DNA of 64,000 nt from Erythroxylum novogranatense (Eukaryota > Streptophyta > Magnoliopsida > Malpighiales > Erythroxylaceae), in assembly GCA_029891385.1 (NCBI GenBank), contig CM057228.1, forward strand, positions 33,979,023 through 34,043,022, read 5' to 3'. The notes beneath the pieces were generated by a model, which searched no databases, had not been told where the DNA came from, and worked only from the letters and a program-made list of their open reading frames with translations. A program made the translations under genes and the position numbers. Of this stretch, positions 46,872-58,341 are shown piece by piece (position 1 is the first letter of the stretch; the number at the start of each line of letters is the position of its first letter).

Positions 46872-47830
46872 ATTGTCAACCACCGTGGGGCCCGACTTCA
46901 GGGCACCACATCCAGAAACACGCAGATCAGTCAAGCGGCGGCAGCTAATCCTGATGTAGCCGCTGTTGCGGCTTTGGGGTTACAACGGATAGGTTTACAG
47001 CTACTTGTAAACCTGCCGCCAACACACCATGTTTCCCACACGGAATCTTCGGACCCGAATGATCAACCGCAACCTCAAAACTTGAAGCAAGAAGAACAGA
47101 GCGTAGCCTTGGAAGATAACGCCGGAATCAATGTGCGCTCGAATCTCCAACACCAATCAGATGTAGATCCTCCGGCATCCGTGCATACCTCCCTCACCCG
47201 AAAACAGATTGAGGAAGCGGCTGATCTGTTGATTCGCCAGATTCTACAGTCTCAGCCAGCACAACAGTAGCCGTCTGTACGGCAGACCAGTATGACGACC
47301 GATCGCCACCCTACTGAAGCCCTAGAAAAAATCGTGGACGATCTGATCAATGCCGCCATGAGCTTCCGCCAGGATCGCCCGACATCTCAATATAGCTCTC
47401 CCTTCACTCCGACAATCTTGGATAGCCTCTCGGCGCCCGGCGCCTGGCGCCCGGCACTAAAATACCAACGCCCGAAAAATACACGGGAAAGATCGATCCC
47501 CTGGACTACCTACAGCACTTCCAGTCGATGATGAATCTGCATTGCGTTCTAGACGCCATTCAGTGCAAAGCTTTCTGTACAGCTTTTCAAGAAGGAGCTC
47601 GACGGTGGTTCAATAGCTTACCTCCGAGCTGTGTCACGTGCTTTGAGGACTTTAGATTGCTATTCCTCAACCAGTTCGCCACAAGTAAGCGGTCGCAGAA
47701 GACGGCCTTGGAAGTGATACAACTGACACAAGGGAGGAACGAGAGCCTACGAGAATTCATTACTCAGTTTAATAATGAAGCGGTTGAGGTCCCCGACCTC
47801 ACTTGCTCGTCCACGTTGGCGCGCTTATGA
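46824..47830 (+). pseudogene. Tat-like gag, apparently starting inside the LTR
   Basis: An open frame runs from 46824 through the LTR edge (46871) to a stop at 47268, 148 codons with Gln/Asn/Ala-rich composition. In the 3' LTR the matching first codon is ATG (60637) in good context; here it is ATA. The frame continues past 47268 (EKIVDDLINAAMSF), then shifts near 47440 within a small GC-rich duplication. The capsid-type part is clear: KIPTPEKYTGKIDPLDYLQH, FCTAFQEGARRWFNSLP and FATSKRSQKTALEV. It stops at 47830, and the stretch to 48087 is scrambled. Confidence 0.8.
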
Positions 47831-48087
47831 ACAACACGAGGATGAGGAGTTCAAAAATCGTTAACCTCGATCGCCCCGATCTATTCAGAAATAAGAAACA
47901 GTATGGATAGGTACATTCATTCAAGAAGTGCTGAAAAATACAAAGCGTCGGATGATGATCGCCGCTAAATGATGAACAAGTGGTTCGCATGAAACGACAA
48001 AAAGCCGACCGAGTGGGAAAACCTACCGATCAACAGGGATATCGACAGGAGTTCACCCCGCCAATGTAGACGATATACGAAAGCATC

Positions 48088-49260
48088 ATGGCGGCCATGA
48101 GAGCGGATGGGGAAACTATCCGAGAACCTGACAAGATGAAGACTCCCTCCAAGGATAGGAACTCCGATTTATATTGTCGTTTCCACAAAGATATCGGTCA
48201 CGACACGGAAGATTGTTGGCAATTGAAAAGAGAAATCGAATTCCTCATACAAAGGGGAAGGCTAGGCCGATTTGTGAAGCACGAGCAAAATACCGATCGA
48301 GATAACTTACATAAGAGCGGTCGGCCCAACAACAGACGACAGTATTGGAGGCGGAATGATAGAAATGATGGAGGGAGGCAGAATACGAATACAGGCGATC
48401 GACGAGAAGAGAGAGGACGATCAAGGGTGAGAGGCGACAGGAACGATGGGCAACAAGATGACCGACCAGTGAGGGTCATTAACATGATATTTGGTGGAAA
48501 TGCAGAGGGGGGATCTACCGCTAAAAGAAGAAAGAGATATGCCAAACAGGTCGGCAAAGACTCGTCAACCAAAAGAAAGAAGGAGAGCGACGGGATGATA
48601 TCGTTCGACGAGTCCGACTTTGATGGTGTAAGTTGTCCTCATGATGACGCGCTCGTTATAAATCTAAACATGGACGACAACGAGGTGAAGCGGGTAATGA
48701 TTGATACGGGCAACTCGGTTGAGCTGTTGTATTATGATGCCTTCAAGCAGATGGAGGTACCCGAAGATCGACTACTACCTATAGAAGGACCTATCAAAGG
48801 GGTAACTGGAGCATCGGCCTATCCGTTTGCCCGGGTCTGTTTGAAAGTAACATTCGGGCAAAGGTCGATTCAAATTGAGAAGGACGTTGAGTTCTTAGTG
48901 GTGAAGTTTCAAGGGGCGTACAATGTGATAATTGGGCGAGCTACTCAAAACACCCTTAGAGCGGTCGTCTCCACCTACTACCAAGTGATAAAATTCCCAA
49001 CGCCCCATGGGGTCGGTACTATCAGGGGTCAGCAGAGAATCGCTAGGGAGTGTTATTTAGCGAAAACAAAAACACTAGACGGGGCGGTGGTCCTGACGAG
49101 CTCTCTTGATGTGAGAGCCGATGAGGAGACGGAGAGGATGAACCCAGTGGAAGAAACGCAACGGGTCATACTGGATGAAGTCGATCGCTCTAAATTCACA
49201 AATCTAGGTTCCGAGCTCCGGAAGGATCTAGTTAAAGAAATCACGAACTGTTTGGTATAA
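48088..49260 (+). pseudogene. Tat-like gag C-terminus and aspartic protease
   Basis: Open for 390 codons. Near its start is a Tat-type knuckle, CRFHKDIGHDTEDC, followed by LKREIEFLIQRGRL. A highly charged Arg/Asp/Asn-rich region follows. The protease has the active site MIDTGNSVELLYYDAF (about 48700) and the downstream YNVIIGRATQNTLRAVVSTY region. A stop at 49258 separates it from RT, with the same frame continuing after it (NRSVFAWVPSDMPGI). Confidence 0.88.
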
Positions 49261-50579
49261 AACAGATCGGTCTTCGCCTGGGTACCGAGCGACATGCCTG
49301 GAATTTTCCGATCGGTTGCATCGCACTCTCTTGGCATTCGACATGACTACAAGCCGATTAGGCAAAAGAAGCGATGGCATAGCAAAGAGCGACAGGAGGT
49401 GATTGAGAAAGAAATAGAGAAACTACTCGAAGCCGGGTTCATCCGAGAAGTCAAGTACCCTGAATGGCTCGCCAATGTGGTTTTAGTGAAAAAGAAGAAC
49501 GGGAAGTGGAGAATGTACATCGATTTCACCTACCTGAACAAAACATGTCCAAAGGACAGTTTCCCCTTGCCCAAGATCGACCAGTTAGTATACTCCACCT
49601 CCGGACATGAACTTTTGAGCTTCTTGGATGCTTTCTCAGGCTACCATCAAATTCAGATGAGTCTCAAAGATGAAGAAAAGTCTACCTTTATAACCAACCA
49701 GGGCATATATTGTTATCAAGTAATGTCGTTCGGCTTGAAGAATGCGGGGGCCACCTATCAGCGGCTCGTCATGGAAGTTTTTAAGAAATAGATCGGTCGA
49801 TCGGTCGAGGCCTATGTGGACGACATGGTGGTCAAAAGTAAGACGGCCGAGGAGCATGTGGAGAATCTCAAAAAGGTCTTCCAGACCCTCAACAAATTTC
49901 AGATGAAGTTGAACCCAAAAAAATGTGTCTTTGGTGTGACATCAGGAAAATTCCTGGGATTCATGATTACTCAGCGGGGGATTGAAGCTAATCCAGAGAA
50001 GATCAAAGCCATCATTCAAATGCCCTCGCCATAATGCTTGAAAGACATACAGATATTGACAGGTTGGATAGTCTCTCTAAGCAGGTTGGTTTCCAGATTG
50101 GGAGACAAGTGCCTCCTTTTTTTCAAGATTTTAAGGAAAGCGAATATAACCCAGTTCCAGTGGCCAGATGAATGCGAGAAAGCATTTCAACACTTAAAGC
50201 AATATTTGTCTACCCCTCCTATCCTGCAAAGCCTGGTCGAAGGGGAGAATCTGATTTTATATTTGGCAGTTACAAAACGGTCGATCAGTGCAGTACTTGT
50301 TCGATCGGAGGGAAATAAGCAGCGCCCAGTCTACTACGTCAGTAAGGTGTTGATCGGACCGGAAACGCGGTATGCGCCTATAGAAAAACTAGCCCTCTCC
50401 TTGATAACGGCAGCTTGGAAGCTAAGACCTTACTTCCAAAGTCATACCATCGAGGTATGGACTGACCAACCCTCGGCAAGGTTTTCAAAAGCCCAAATCT
50501 CGGCCCACTAATAAAGTGGGCGGTAGAGCTAGGGGAGTTCGACATACAATATAAGCCTCGGACGACGATTAAGGCACAG
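49261..50579 (+). pseudogene. Tat-like reverse transcriptase and first RNase H
   Basis: One frame with stops at 49789 (KK*IGRSVEAYVDD, normally Gln) and 50032. RT motifs are LVKKKNGKWRMYIDF, LDAFSGYHQIQM, SFGLKNAGATYQRL and an intact YVDD. RNase H follows (LILYLAVTKRSISAVLV, RYAPIEKLALSLI) and its frame shifts near 50469. The first acidic residue position reads LAVTKRS, where gypsy RNase H normally has an Asp, so this first RNase H probably lacks part of its catalytic set. Confidence 0.87.
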
Positions 50580-51065
50580 GTGTTGGCAGATTTCATTGCA
50601 GAAATGAGCCAGCCTAGCTCACAGGATGAGCAATACCCTGCTTGGAACTTATTCGTTGACGGGTTGTCTAACGCTGAGGGATGCGGAGCAAGAGTAGTAT
50701 TGGTTAGCCCGCATATGGAAGAAAAGGTGGAATACGCTCTTTGGCTAGAATTTAAGGCCTCCAATAACGAGGCAGAATTCGAGGCTCTGATAGCCGGCCT
50801 CCAACTGGCTAGGAAAATGGAGGTAAAACATCTCAAGGTGTATAGCGATAGCCAAGTAGTGGTCGGTCAAGTCACCGGGCAATATGAAGCAAAGGGGGAC
50901 AGCATGATCAAGTACCTAGAGCTAGTAAAGCAAGAGTTAAGTGATTTCGAGCAGTATTCAATAAGTAGAATAGAACGAGCTCGAAATGCTAAGGCGGATG
51001 CGCTCTCCAAAATGGCTTCCTATCGAGATGCCAAAAATAACGTTCTGGTCGAGCGACTAGACCGA
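50574..51065 (+). pseudogene. Second, archaeal-type RNase H domain of the Tat element
   Basis: A complete second RNase H lies between the first RNase H and integrase. It shows WNLFVDGLSNAEGCGARVV (first Asp), SNNEAEFEALIAGLQLA (Glu), VYSDSQVVVGQVTGQY (second Asp) and RARNAKADALSKMA (last Asp). All four acidic positions are kept, unlike those of the first domain. An additional archaeal-like RNase H is an established feature of the Tat lineage. Confidence 0.87.
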
Positions 51066-51998
51066 CCTAGCATCCAGAAAGCCAAGGAAGTTCTCGACGC
51101 AAATACCGGTCGATCGAATTGTATGGAGCCGATCAAGCGGTATCTCTTAGAGGGAACACAACCAGAAGAAATCTCGGAGGCCAAGAAACTGAGAATAAAG
51201 GTAGCCGAGTATGCGATCGTTAATGGCACCCTATACAAGCGATCTTATAATTGGCCACTGTTGCGATGCTTGAGCGAAGAAGAGGTAGAACAAGCAATGG
51301 CCGAAGTCCACGAAGGAATGTGTGGAAACCATGTAGGAGGTAGAATGTTGGCTCATAAGCTGATCAGACAGGGGTACTACTGGCCGACAATAGGGAAAGA
51401 CTGCCAGGAGAAGGTCGACCGATGTGAGGCTTGCCAGAAAAACAGTAGCCTATCTCATCAGCCAACCGAGAGGATGCAAATCGTGAGTCATCCTATCCCC
51501 TTTACTCAGTGGGGGATGGATATACTAGGGCCCTTCCTTCTCGGTACCGAACAGAAAAAGTTCCTGGTAGTGGCAGTAGAGTACTTCACCAAATGGGTAG
51601 AAGCAAAAGCGGTCACTACAATTACCGAGCAGAAGGTGAAAAACTTCGTGAAGAAAAATACACTATGTTACTTCGGGATGCCTATGGTGCTGATTACGGA
51701 CAATGGTCGGCAGTTCGATAACGAAAAGTTTAGAGATTTCTGCGATCGACTGAAGATAAGGCTGCAGTTGATCTCAGTAGCTCGTCCCCAAAGCAACGGT
51801 CTCGCGGATAACCCCAATAAAAAGATAATGAGTGCTCTCAAGAAGCGCCTAGATGGCCGAAAGACCTGGGTGGAAGAACTAGACGAAGTGTTGTGGGCAT
51901 ACAGAACCACACCAAACGGAGCCACAGGGGAAACCCCTTTCAGGATGACCTTCGGGGCAGAAGCCCTAGTTCCAGTAGAAGTGGTGTTGCATAACTAA
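51066..51998 (+). pseudogene. Tat-like integrase
   Basis: The zinc-binding N-terminus has HEGMCGNHVGGRM with CEACQ. The catalytic core has WGMDILGPFL and ITDNGRQFDNEKF. The third acidic position reads QSNGLADNPNKKIM where Tat elements have Glu in a GQAE-type motif, so the classic D,D-35-E triad has become D,D,D. The end of the core, WAYRTTPNGATGETPF, is intact. The frame stops at 51996 and continues after it. Confidence 0.87.
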
Positions 51999-52328
51999 AG
52001 GGTGTCGAGCTATGAAGAAGAGCGAAATAATGAAGCCCGCCGAGCAGAACTCATGCTTCTTAGCGAAGACAGGGATAGGGCAGCCGCTCGTTCAGAAGCC
52101 GTCAGGCAAAAAGTAACTAAGTTCTACAACCGGAGAGTAAAACTGAGTGACATAAAGGTCGGTGGATATGCCCTACGAAAAGCCGAGATGGCTGGGAAAC
52201 ACCCTGGAAAGCTAGGACAAGCGTGGAAGGACCCTACCAGATCGTCAAGCAAGCCGGACATGGCTTTTATATCCTTTGCGATGCGAACGGGAAGATACTA
52301 TCGAGGCCCTGAAACTCCCGAAACTTGA
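51999..52328 (+). pseudogene. Tat-like integrase C-terminal region
   Basis: In-frame continuation past the stop at 51996 (SSYEEERNNEARRAELMLL, KVTKFYNRRVKL). A frameshift near 52220 scrambles the expected final GPYQI-like module; its sense is visible in another frame. Pol coding ends here. Confidence 0.75.
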
Positions 52329-52499
52329 AGGCATTTTACCAGTAGATAAGTTTCATTTCAGTTAGTCTTTGTTTATTACTGTTATTTGTACACAAACTGT
52401 GGGTACCTTTTTTCTGACCCTGCCAGTCAGGTTTTTTAACGGCCCGCACCCTCATTATCATCAATAAAGGGATTTTCAGATTTATCGGCAAGAAGAAAT

Positions 52500-53170
52500 T
52501 TCATTAAATTTGGCAAAGTAGAAATCCCATCGACATAGCTCGGCCAGGTCGGCAAGTCAAGATCCTTGGGACCACAGCTCGGCCTCGATTATAGATGGAC
52601 CAGGTTGCCAAGACAAGATCCTTGGAACTATCGACCGACTTCGACATAGCTCGGTCGGGTGGCCAAGACAAGATCCTTGGGACCACAGCTCGACCTCGAC
52701 TACAGATCGACCAGGTTGTCAAGACAAGATCCTTGGAACTAACGGTCGACTTCGACATAGCTCGACCGGGTTGCCAAGACAAGATCCTTGCGACCACAAC
52801 TCGACCTCTATTATAGATCGACCAGGTTGTCAAGACAAGATCCTTGGAACCATCGATCGACTTCGACATAGCTCGGCCGAGTCGCCAAGACAAGATCCTT
52901 GGGACCACAGCTCGGCCTCGACTACAGATCGACCAGGTTGCTAAGACAAGATCATTGGAACCATCGATCGACTTCGACATAGCTCGACCGGGTCGCCAAG
53001 ATAAGATCATTGGGACCACAGCTCGACCTCGATTATAGATCGACCAGGTTGCCAAGACAAGATCCTTGGAACCATCGATCGACTTCGACATAGCTCGGTC
53101 GGGTCGCCAAGACAAGATCCTTGGGACCACAGCTTGGCCTCAACTATAGATAGGCTTCGACGCCGGTCGG
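52500..53170 (+). repeat. 110-bp tandem repeat in Tat 3' region
   Basis: About six copies with period 110-111. The phrase cttcgacatagctcg recurs near 52639, 52750, 52861, 52971 and 53081. Each unit is itself two related halves of about 55 bases, each holding ccaagacaagatcctt. The array explains several apparent repeat proteins on both strands. Tat and Ogre elements are known to carry such arrays in their 3' regions. Confidence 0.93.
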
Positions 53171-54303
53171 CCATGAGCAACTTTATCTAATCCAACTATA
53201 GATCGAAAATAAAGAACATAAAACGCGGAAAATGACTTCGAAATAATGAAGGGCAAAATAAGAATTTCATTTTTGAATCTGTCCTGGCCACAAGCCCGAC
53301 CAGGTGAGCTTCAAAAATCGACAGAAGGGGAACTACAAGCAGCTGAAGGAACAGGAGAAGCCTCGGATATCGGTGGATGCACAGGAGAAACCTCAGAAGT
53401 TGACGGAGCAATCGAAGCGGGAGTAGGGCCTAAGGGAGCAACTGGAGGAATACCTTCATGAGGAAGCTCTTCCTCCTTTGAGCTAAGATCCAGCTCTTCA
53501 TCCGGAACAATGGTCCGTTCTCCCTCGGTTTTCCCCTTCATATCCTCCAAGGATAGACCGAGAGCTGCGGGAAGAAACGGCTCGGCATACTCCTCAAATG
53601 AAGGACACACTGACCCCTCAGGAATGTGAGCCACGTGGCACTTCTTAAGGACCGAGAGGGTTAGATCACATGAAGATCTAAACATTCCTCGTTCAGAAAC
53701 CGCCTTATCTATCGTTTTATTGCCTCGATCCTCTGCTTCTTAATAGAACCCCGCAGCTCCCACAATGTGTCCTTGGTCCTATTTCTGCCCTCCACCGCTA
53801 TATGACAATCCTCGAGGTACTTCTTACCAAGCTCCCGCTCCTTCTCCACCATCTCCTTCAGCTTGTCATTCGCTGCAGCCAGCTGGTTCCTCTCCTCCTC
53901 CCCCGTGGCCAGTTGAAGCCTCAGGACGCCCATCGCTTCCTCCTGGGATTTCTTCTCCTCCTCCAAGGAAGAGTTCTGAGCTTGGAGGAAATCTCTCCAC
54001 TCATTGACCTCTGAAAGCTCGTCCTTCAAAGCCTTCACCTGTTCATGGAGGTCCTGGACTTCCCAGTCCAGAGTTTCCAAACGCTGCACCACTGCGAAGG
54101 ACATCACCGCACTCCGTATACTGCTACGAAGGAGTTGAGACCCCAGCTCCAGATTACTCTTCTTATCTATGGTCTGCTCGTCCACGGGGGGAGTAATCCT
54201 CTCGACAATATGGCGGGACACTTCGAGGTCCCCGATCGAGGTAGTTTTGGCCAGCTTGATTACAGACTCCCACTGCTCGGCGTTAACTACTCGCCCTTTC
54301 CCC

Positions 54304-54308
54304 TTGCC
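54304..54308 (+). other. Target duplication left of the solo LTR
   Basis: The five bases ttgcc are repeated at 58342-58346, right after the solo LTR. Confidence 0.85.
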
Positions 54309-57300
54309 TGTAACATCCCCTCTCCTATAGGGAAGGGTATTTTGGTAATTAGGACGGGTTCGGGATATTAAATTATATCTCGGCATGCGCATACAGCATA
54401 TAGTCTCTATACTTACTGATTGGTTGCATATGCACATAGTATACATGCATTCATGATATTTTCCGGCTTAGGTTTTAAATTGAACTTCTGTGTGAAATTA
54501 AAGGAGTAATTGAGTTTGGAAAATTATTTGAACTGCGCCATAAATTGTTTTACATTTTTAGAGATTTTTAGGAATTTTTCTGGATTTTTCCGGAGACAAT
54601 TCCCGGACCGGAAAAATCGCCAATTGGCGAATTGGTCGATTTTTGGTAGCAAAAATCGCTACCCAATGGCACAGTAATATGGGGTATATTATTTTGGGAC
54701 TGAAAGTAGGGTCACTGGAGTTTAATGGAGTGAAATTTTAGACTGGATTAAATAAGTCATATTTTGACTTTTCAACTAAAAAGCAATCAATCAATTTTTG
54801 CCATTGAAAAGCATCATTAAATGCTCCTTCATCAATGCTCTCGGATATGTTTTAAAAGAAAGGAAAGGAAGTGTTTTAAGGCTTGGTTATTATCCATCCG
54901 AAAACACAAAACTCCACTCTTCATTGTAACCATCGAAATTGGCTCTCCTTTTCTCATTTTCTCCTTCTCTCATCTTCTTTGTAACTTCAAGCTATTATCT
55001 CTTACTCTCATCAAAGCTAGAAGATGAGTTTGGTATATGTTTGGGAAGGAAAGGTGGTTGGTACCTTGGTGTAGGAGTTAGAAGTTGGTTATAGAAGCTT
55101 TGGAGAAGGTCTTGTGTTAGGTAAGTTTTCATTTAAGGAATTGAGTTTTAAATGAAGTTTTCATATGGAATTAAATGCTATGGTAATGAGGAGTGATTAA
55201 TAAAAAGGGTTAGAGCATGTATTAGGTTTATGTAGGCATTTAAGTGATGACTAATATGGTTTGAAGTAATGGGTATAAGGTTAAGTGATGGCTGTATTGA
55301 AAGTAGTGATATGGCTTGATTTTAAATGGAATATGGATGATTATTTGAGTATATGAATTGAGGAATTTGATGCTGCCAATTTTTCAGTATTAGCCCTAGT
55401 ATATGTATGACTGTAGTAATATTTAATTTGTATTTATTTTGATGTCTAGTGATGTGAAAAAGGCATTGGAAGTGATTGAACTAAGGTTAACATTGAATCT
55501 GGAAAATTAAAATGATAATTGATGTTACTGATTTATTCATAACTTATTGTGTAGAAATGAAAATGAGGTAAGGTTAGTGGCAACTGAAACTTTGGGATGT
55601 TGGCTTCAATTTATTGTGAAATAGGTGTTGTTGAATTTCAATGATAGAAGGGTGAATTTTTGAATGGAAAGTTACTGTTCCATTGCCTGTGAACAGTAAC
55701 CGCAACCATGACATCTGAGTTTTGTTGATTTTTATGAATTAATTGAGATGGAATTAGGGAAAATGGTCTTCATGGAAGTTGTAGCATATTGAATTATCTT
55801 TCCATTTCTACTGATCTTGCTGTTTTTAGAATTGTATATTGGGAGATATGAATTGATTACTAATGACTGGTTTTGAGCATTTTGGATGAAACCTAGTTTA
55901 AGTGTGATTTTGTGAGTTTACTGATTGGAGGCAATTTTAACATTTTATGTGGACTGAATTGGTGTGAGTGAGCTTCTGAAGAATTGTAGAGGAAGAGATT
56001 AACTTGAAAATGATATATGGTGAGTAATTTTTAGAAGTCAGAATTGTGAGTTATGATTTTTCAAAGATTGACCCTACATTAGGTTATAAATGACTGATCA
56101 TAACAGTAGCTTCTATAACAGTTTTGAAATGGATAGAGATCGAATTGGGTGATGAGTGCTTCATGAAAATTGAAGTTTGAGATGTTATCTTTACAGGGAT
56201 ATAAAGTTCTGATTTTATTTACTTGTATACTGGAAGTTATGTTTCTTGTAAGGTTACTGCCCAAATTGAAGGATTTCAGGGACAGTAACATTAGATGAAT
56301 TAATTGACTTGTTTAGCAATGGAATTTGATTTTGGGTTGTTCATGAAAGTTGTAGAGGACATTGTGAACTTATTGACCATATTTTTGTGGTAATTTATTA
56401 CTGAAGAATCAGTGAGTTATGAAATTGCTAATGTACTGCCCTGTGTTAATGGGAATTGAGTAGGCAGAAGGTTTGATGGGATTTTTGACACCCTTAAGGT
56501 TGGAATTAATTTTTGTGGTCTTCTTGAGAATTGTAGAGGGTTTCATAAGCTTTCTAATGAGGTATAGTTTGTATTTTTCTAGATTGTGTGCTAAGATTTA
56601 TGGGTATTGGAAGTTGGAGTAAAAATCAGGAAAACAGGGGAAAAATTAAAGGAATGGAGCCTGGTCACTAGGGCGACGCCTCGCCCTAGTGACGAGGCGT
56701 TAAGGGCCCGCGTCGCTAGGGCGACGCCTCGCCCTAGCGACGAGGCCGGATAAAACGACCCCGCTGGGGCGACGTCTCGCCCCAGCGAGGCTGTTCCTTT
56801 TTTTATATTATTATTTATTTCTTTTTATTTATTTTATTTGTTTGTTAATTGGTAATTTAGAGGTTTTTGTTTCTTTTGTCAATTACTTTTCCGTCCGATG
56901 TCCAATTGACCAGATTCTAGAGGCATCGGATTCGTTGAATATTTAATTTCATTTTATGAGAAAACGAGAATTTTTAGACGGGAATTTGACGTAGCCCCTA
57001 TTGACGGAACATGTGAACCACTGTTTTATTTAATTGGGGACCTATAGAGGTCCGATTAGCGCACCGTCAGCGCCTATAGATTTCTAATTTTTGATAGAAT
57101 TTTATTATGGGAAAATATTGGATTAGGGCCGGGATTGCCATGAACATGCATTATACACATGTTACTGATTTCATGTGCATTATTTTAGTCATTTCAAGTA
57201 TACCGATGGTAATGGTTATTCATTTAACTTGCTATAGAGGCTCAAGTGGACCGTCGTTCTACGGACTTGGCAGAGACTTCCCGGCACTAGCGTGGAAGTT

Positions 57301-58341
57301 ATTAGGTGAGTAACCTAGTTGGTTATTCCAATCTATGTGTTAACTGTGGTTTGATTGCCCTACGGGGAATACATGAATTATTGTTGTAAATTGATTGCCC
57401 TACGGGGATTACGTAGATTATGACTGTGAATTGACTGCCCTACGGGGATTATGTGGTTATATATGGCCCAATTGACTGTGAAATAAGCATTAGGCAACTG
57501 TTAATTGGATTGTATGATTATATTGTGTATTTGACCGTATTACCATGTTTACTGATATGGGACATGTGCATTCATGCACAAATGCATCACACTGTTAAAA
57601 GGAAAATTGTGAACCGAGACGCCACTGTACTGAACCGAGCCTAGAGCTCGATATACTGAACCGAGCCTCGAGCTCGACGGGAGATAATTCTCCCTAGACG
57701 CGTCTATACTGATCACCGCGCGCGCTTCGGTCACAATCTCGAAATGAACTGGAAAAGAGTCACATGTGCATTGCATATCGAATCAACATTTGACAATGTT
57801 ATTATCGTCAGATCTTTACCGTCTGTGATGAATTACTATTGTGATTTGTATAACATCCGAGTGTATACTTGTTACATGCTTATATGATGCATGAATTGGG
57901 AGAACCATCGATGATGGTTTCTCATTGAGTTCGCAAACTCATCCAAAATTGCAATTATTTTTCGTAAGCATAAGCAGATAGCTCCTCGACCGTAGAGCCG
58001 TGTCTTGTGGATTGGCGAGAAAGCGATGGCTCAAAGGTCGGTCACCGGGCTTTCTTTTGGAGACTTATAGTTAGATCTGCTTTATGCAAGATGACACTTA
58101 ATGTGCGATGTTTGGATCATGTAAATTAAAAAGTACTTGACAGATTGTAAATTACTGAGTTTTAAGTGAATGAAACGGAATCCAATTTGGTTTTAAAAAG
58201 TAGTCAATTTATACTGTCTTATGATTGTGATGCCATGAGGAGTGTAGCGGTTGTTGTCAGTAGTGGTCTCTTATCGTGGGATATTTATCGGAATGACCTA
58301 CGGGCGTTCCGGTGGATACCCTATGGTAAGGGGGCGCTACA
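54309..58341 (+). mobile_element. Solo LTR (4033 bp) of a gypsy element, orientation by LTR ends
   Basis: Starts TGTAACATCCCC and ends GGGGCGCTACA, flanked on both sides by ttgcc. It contains no primer-binding site, polypurine tract or retrotransposon protein, so the internal region and second LTR were lost by recombination between LTRs. Several phrases resemble Tekay-type LTRs, including repeated cctacggggat-type phrases near 57360-57450 and a GC-rich palindromic block at 56660-56790. It splits the antisense ORF of the Tat element, so it arrived later. Orientation is tentative. Confidence 0.88.
56664..56790 (+). repeat. Three GC-rich palindromic units
   Basis: Three near-copies of a 28-base palindrome (56664-56691, 56713-56740, 56761-56787) of the form ctagggcgacgcctcgccc plus its mirror. 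They lie inside an AT-rich LTR and could form hairpins in RNA or DNA. Confidence 0.88.

Noticed and set aside
52504..53130. Long repeat protein (GRAMSKSIDGSKDLVL type) on the minus strand
   Set aside because: Shadow of the 110-bp tandem repeat. Similar repeat peptides appear on the plus strand too, and there is no domain or start context.
52500..53170. CRISPR-like array
   Set aside because: Repeats are contiguous with no unique spacers and the DNA is a plant nuclear retrotransposon.
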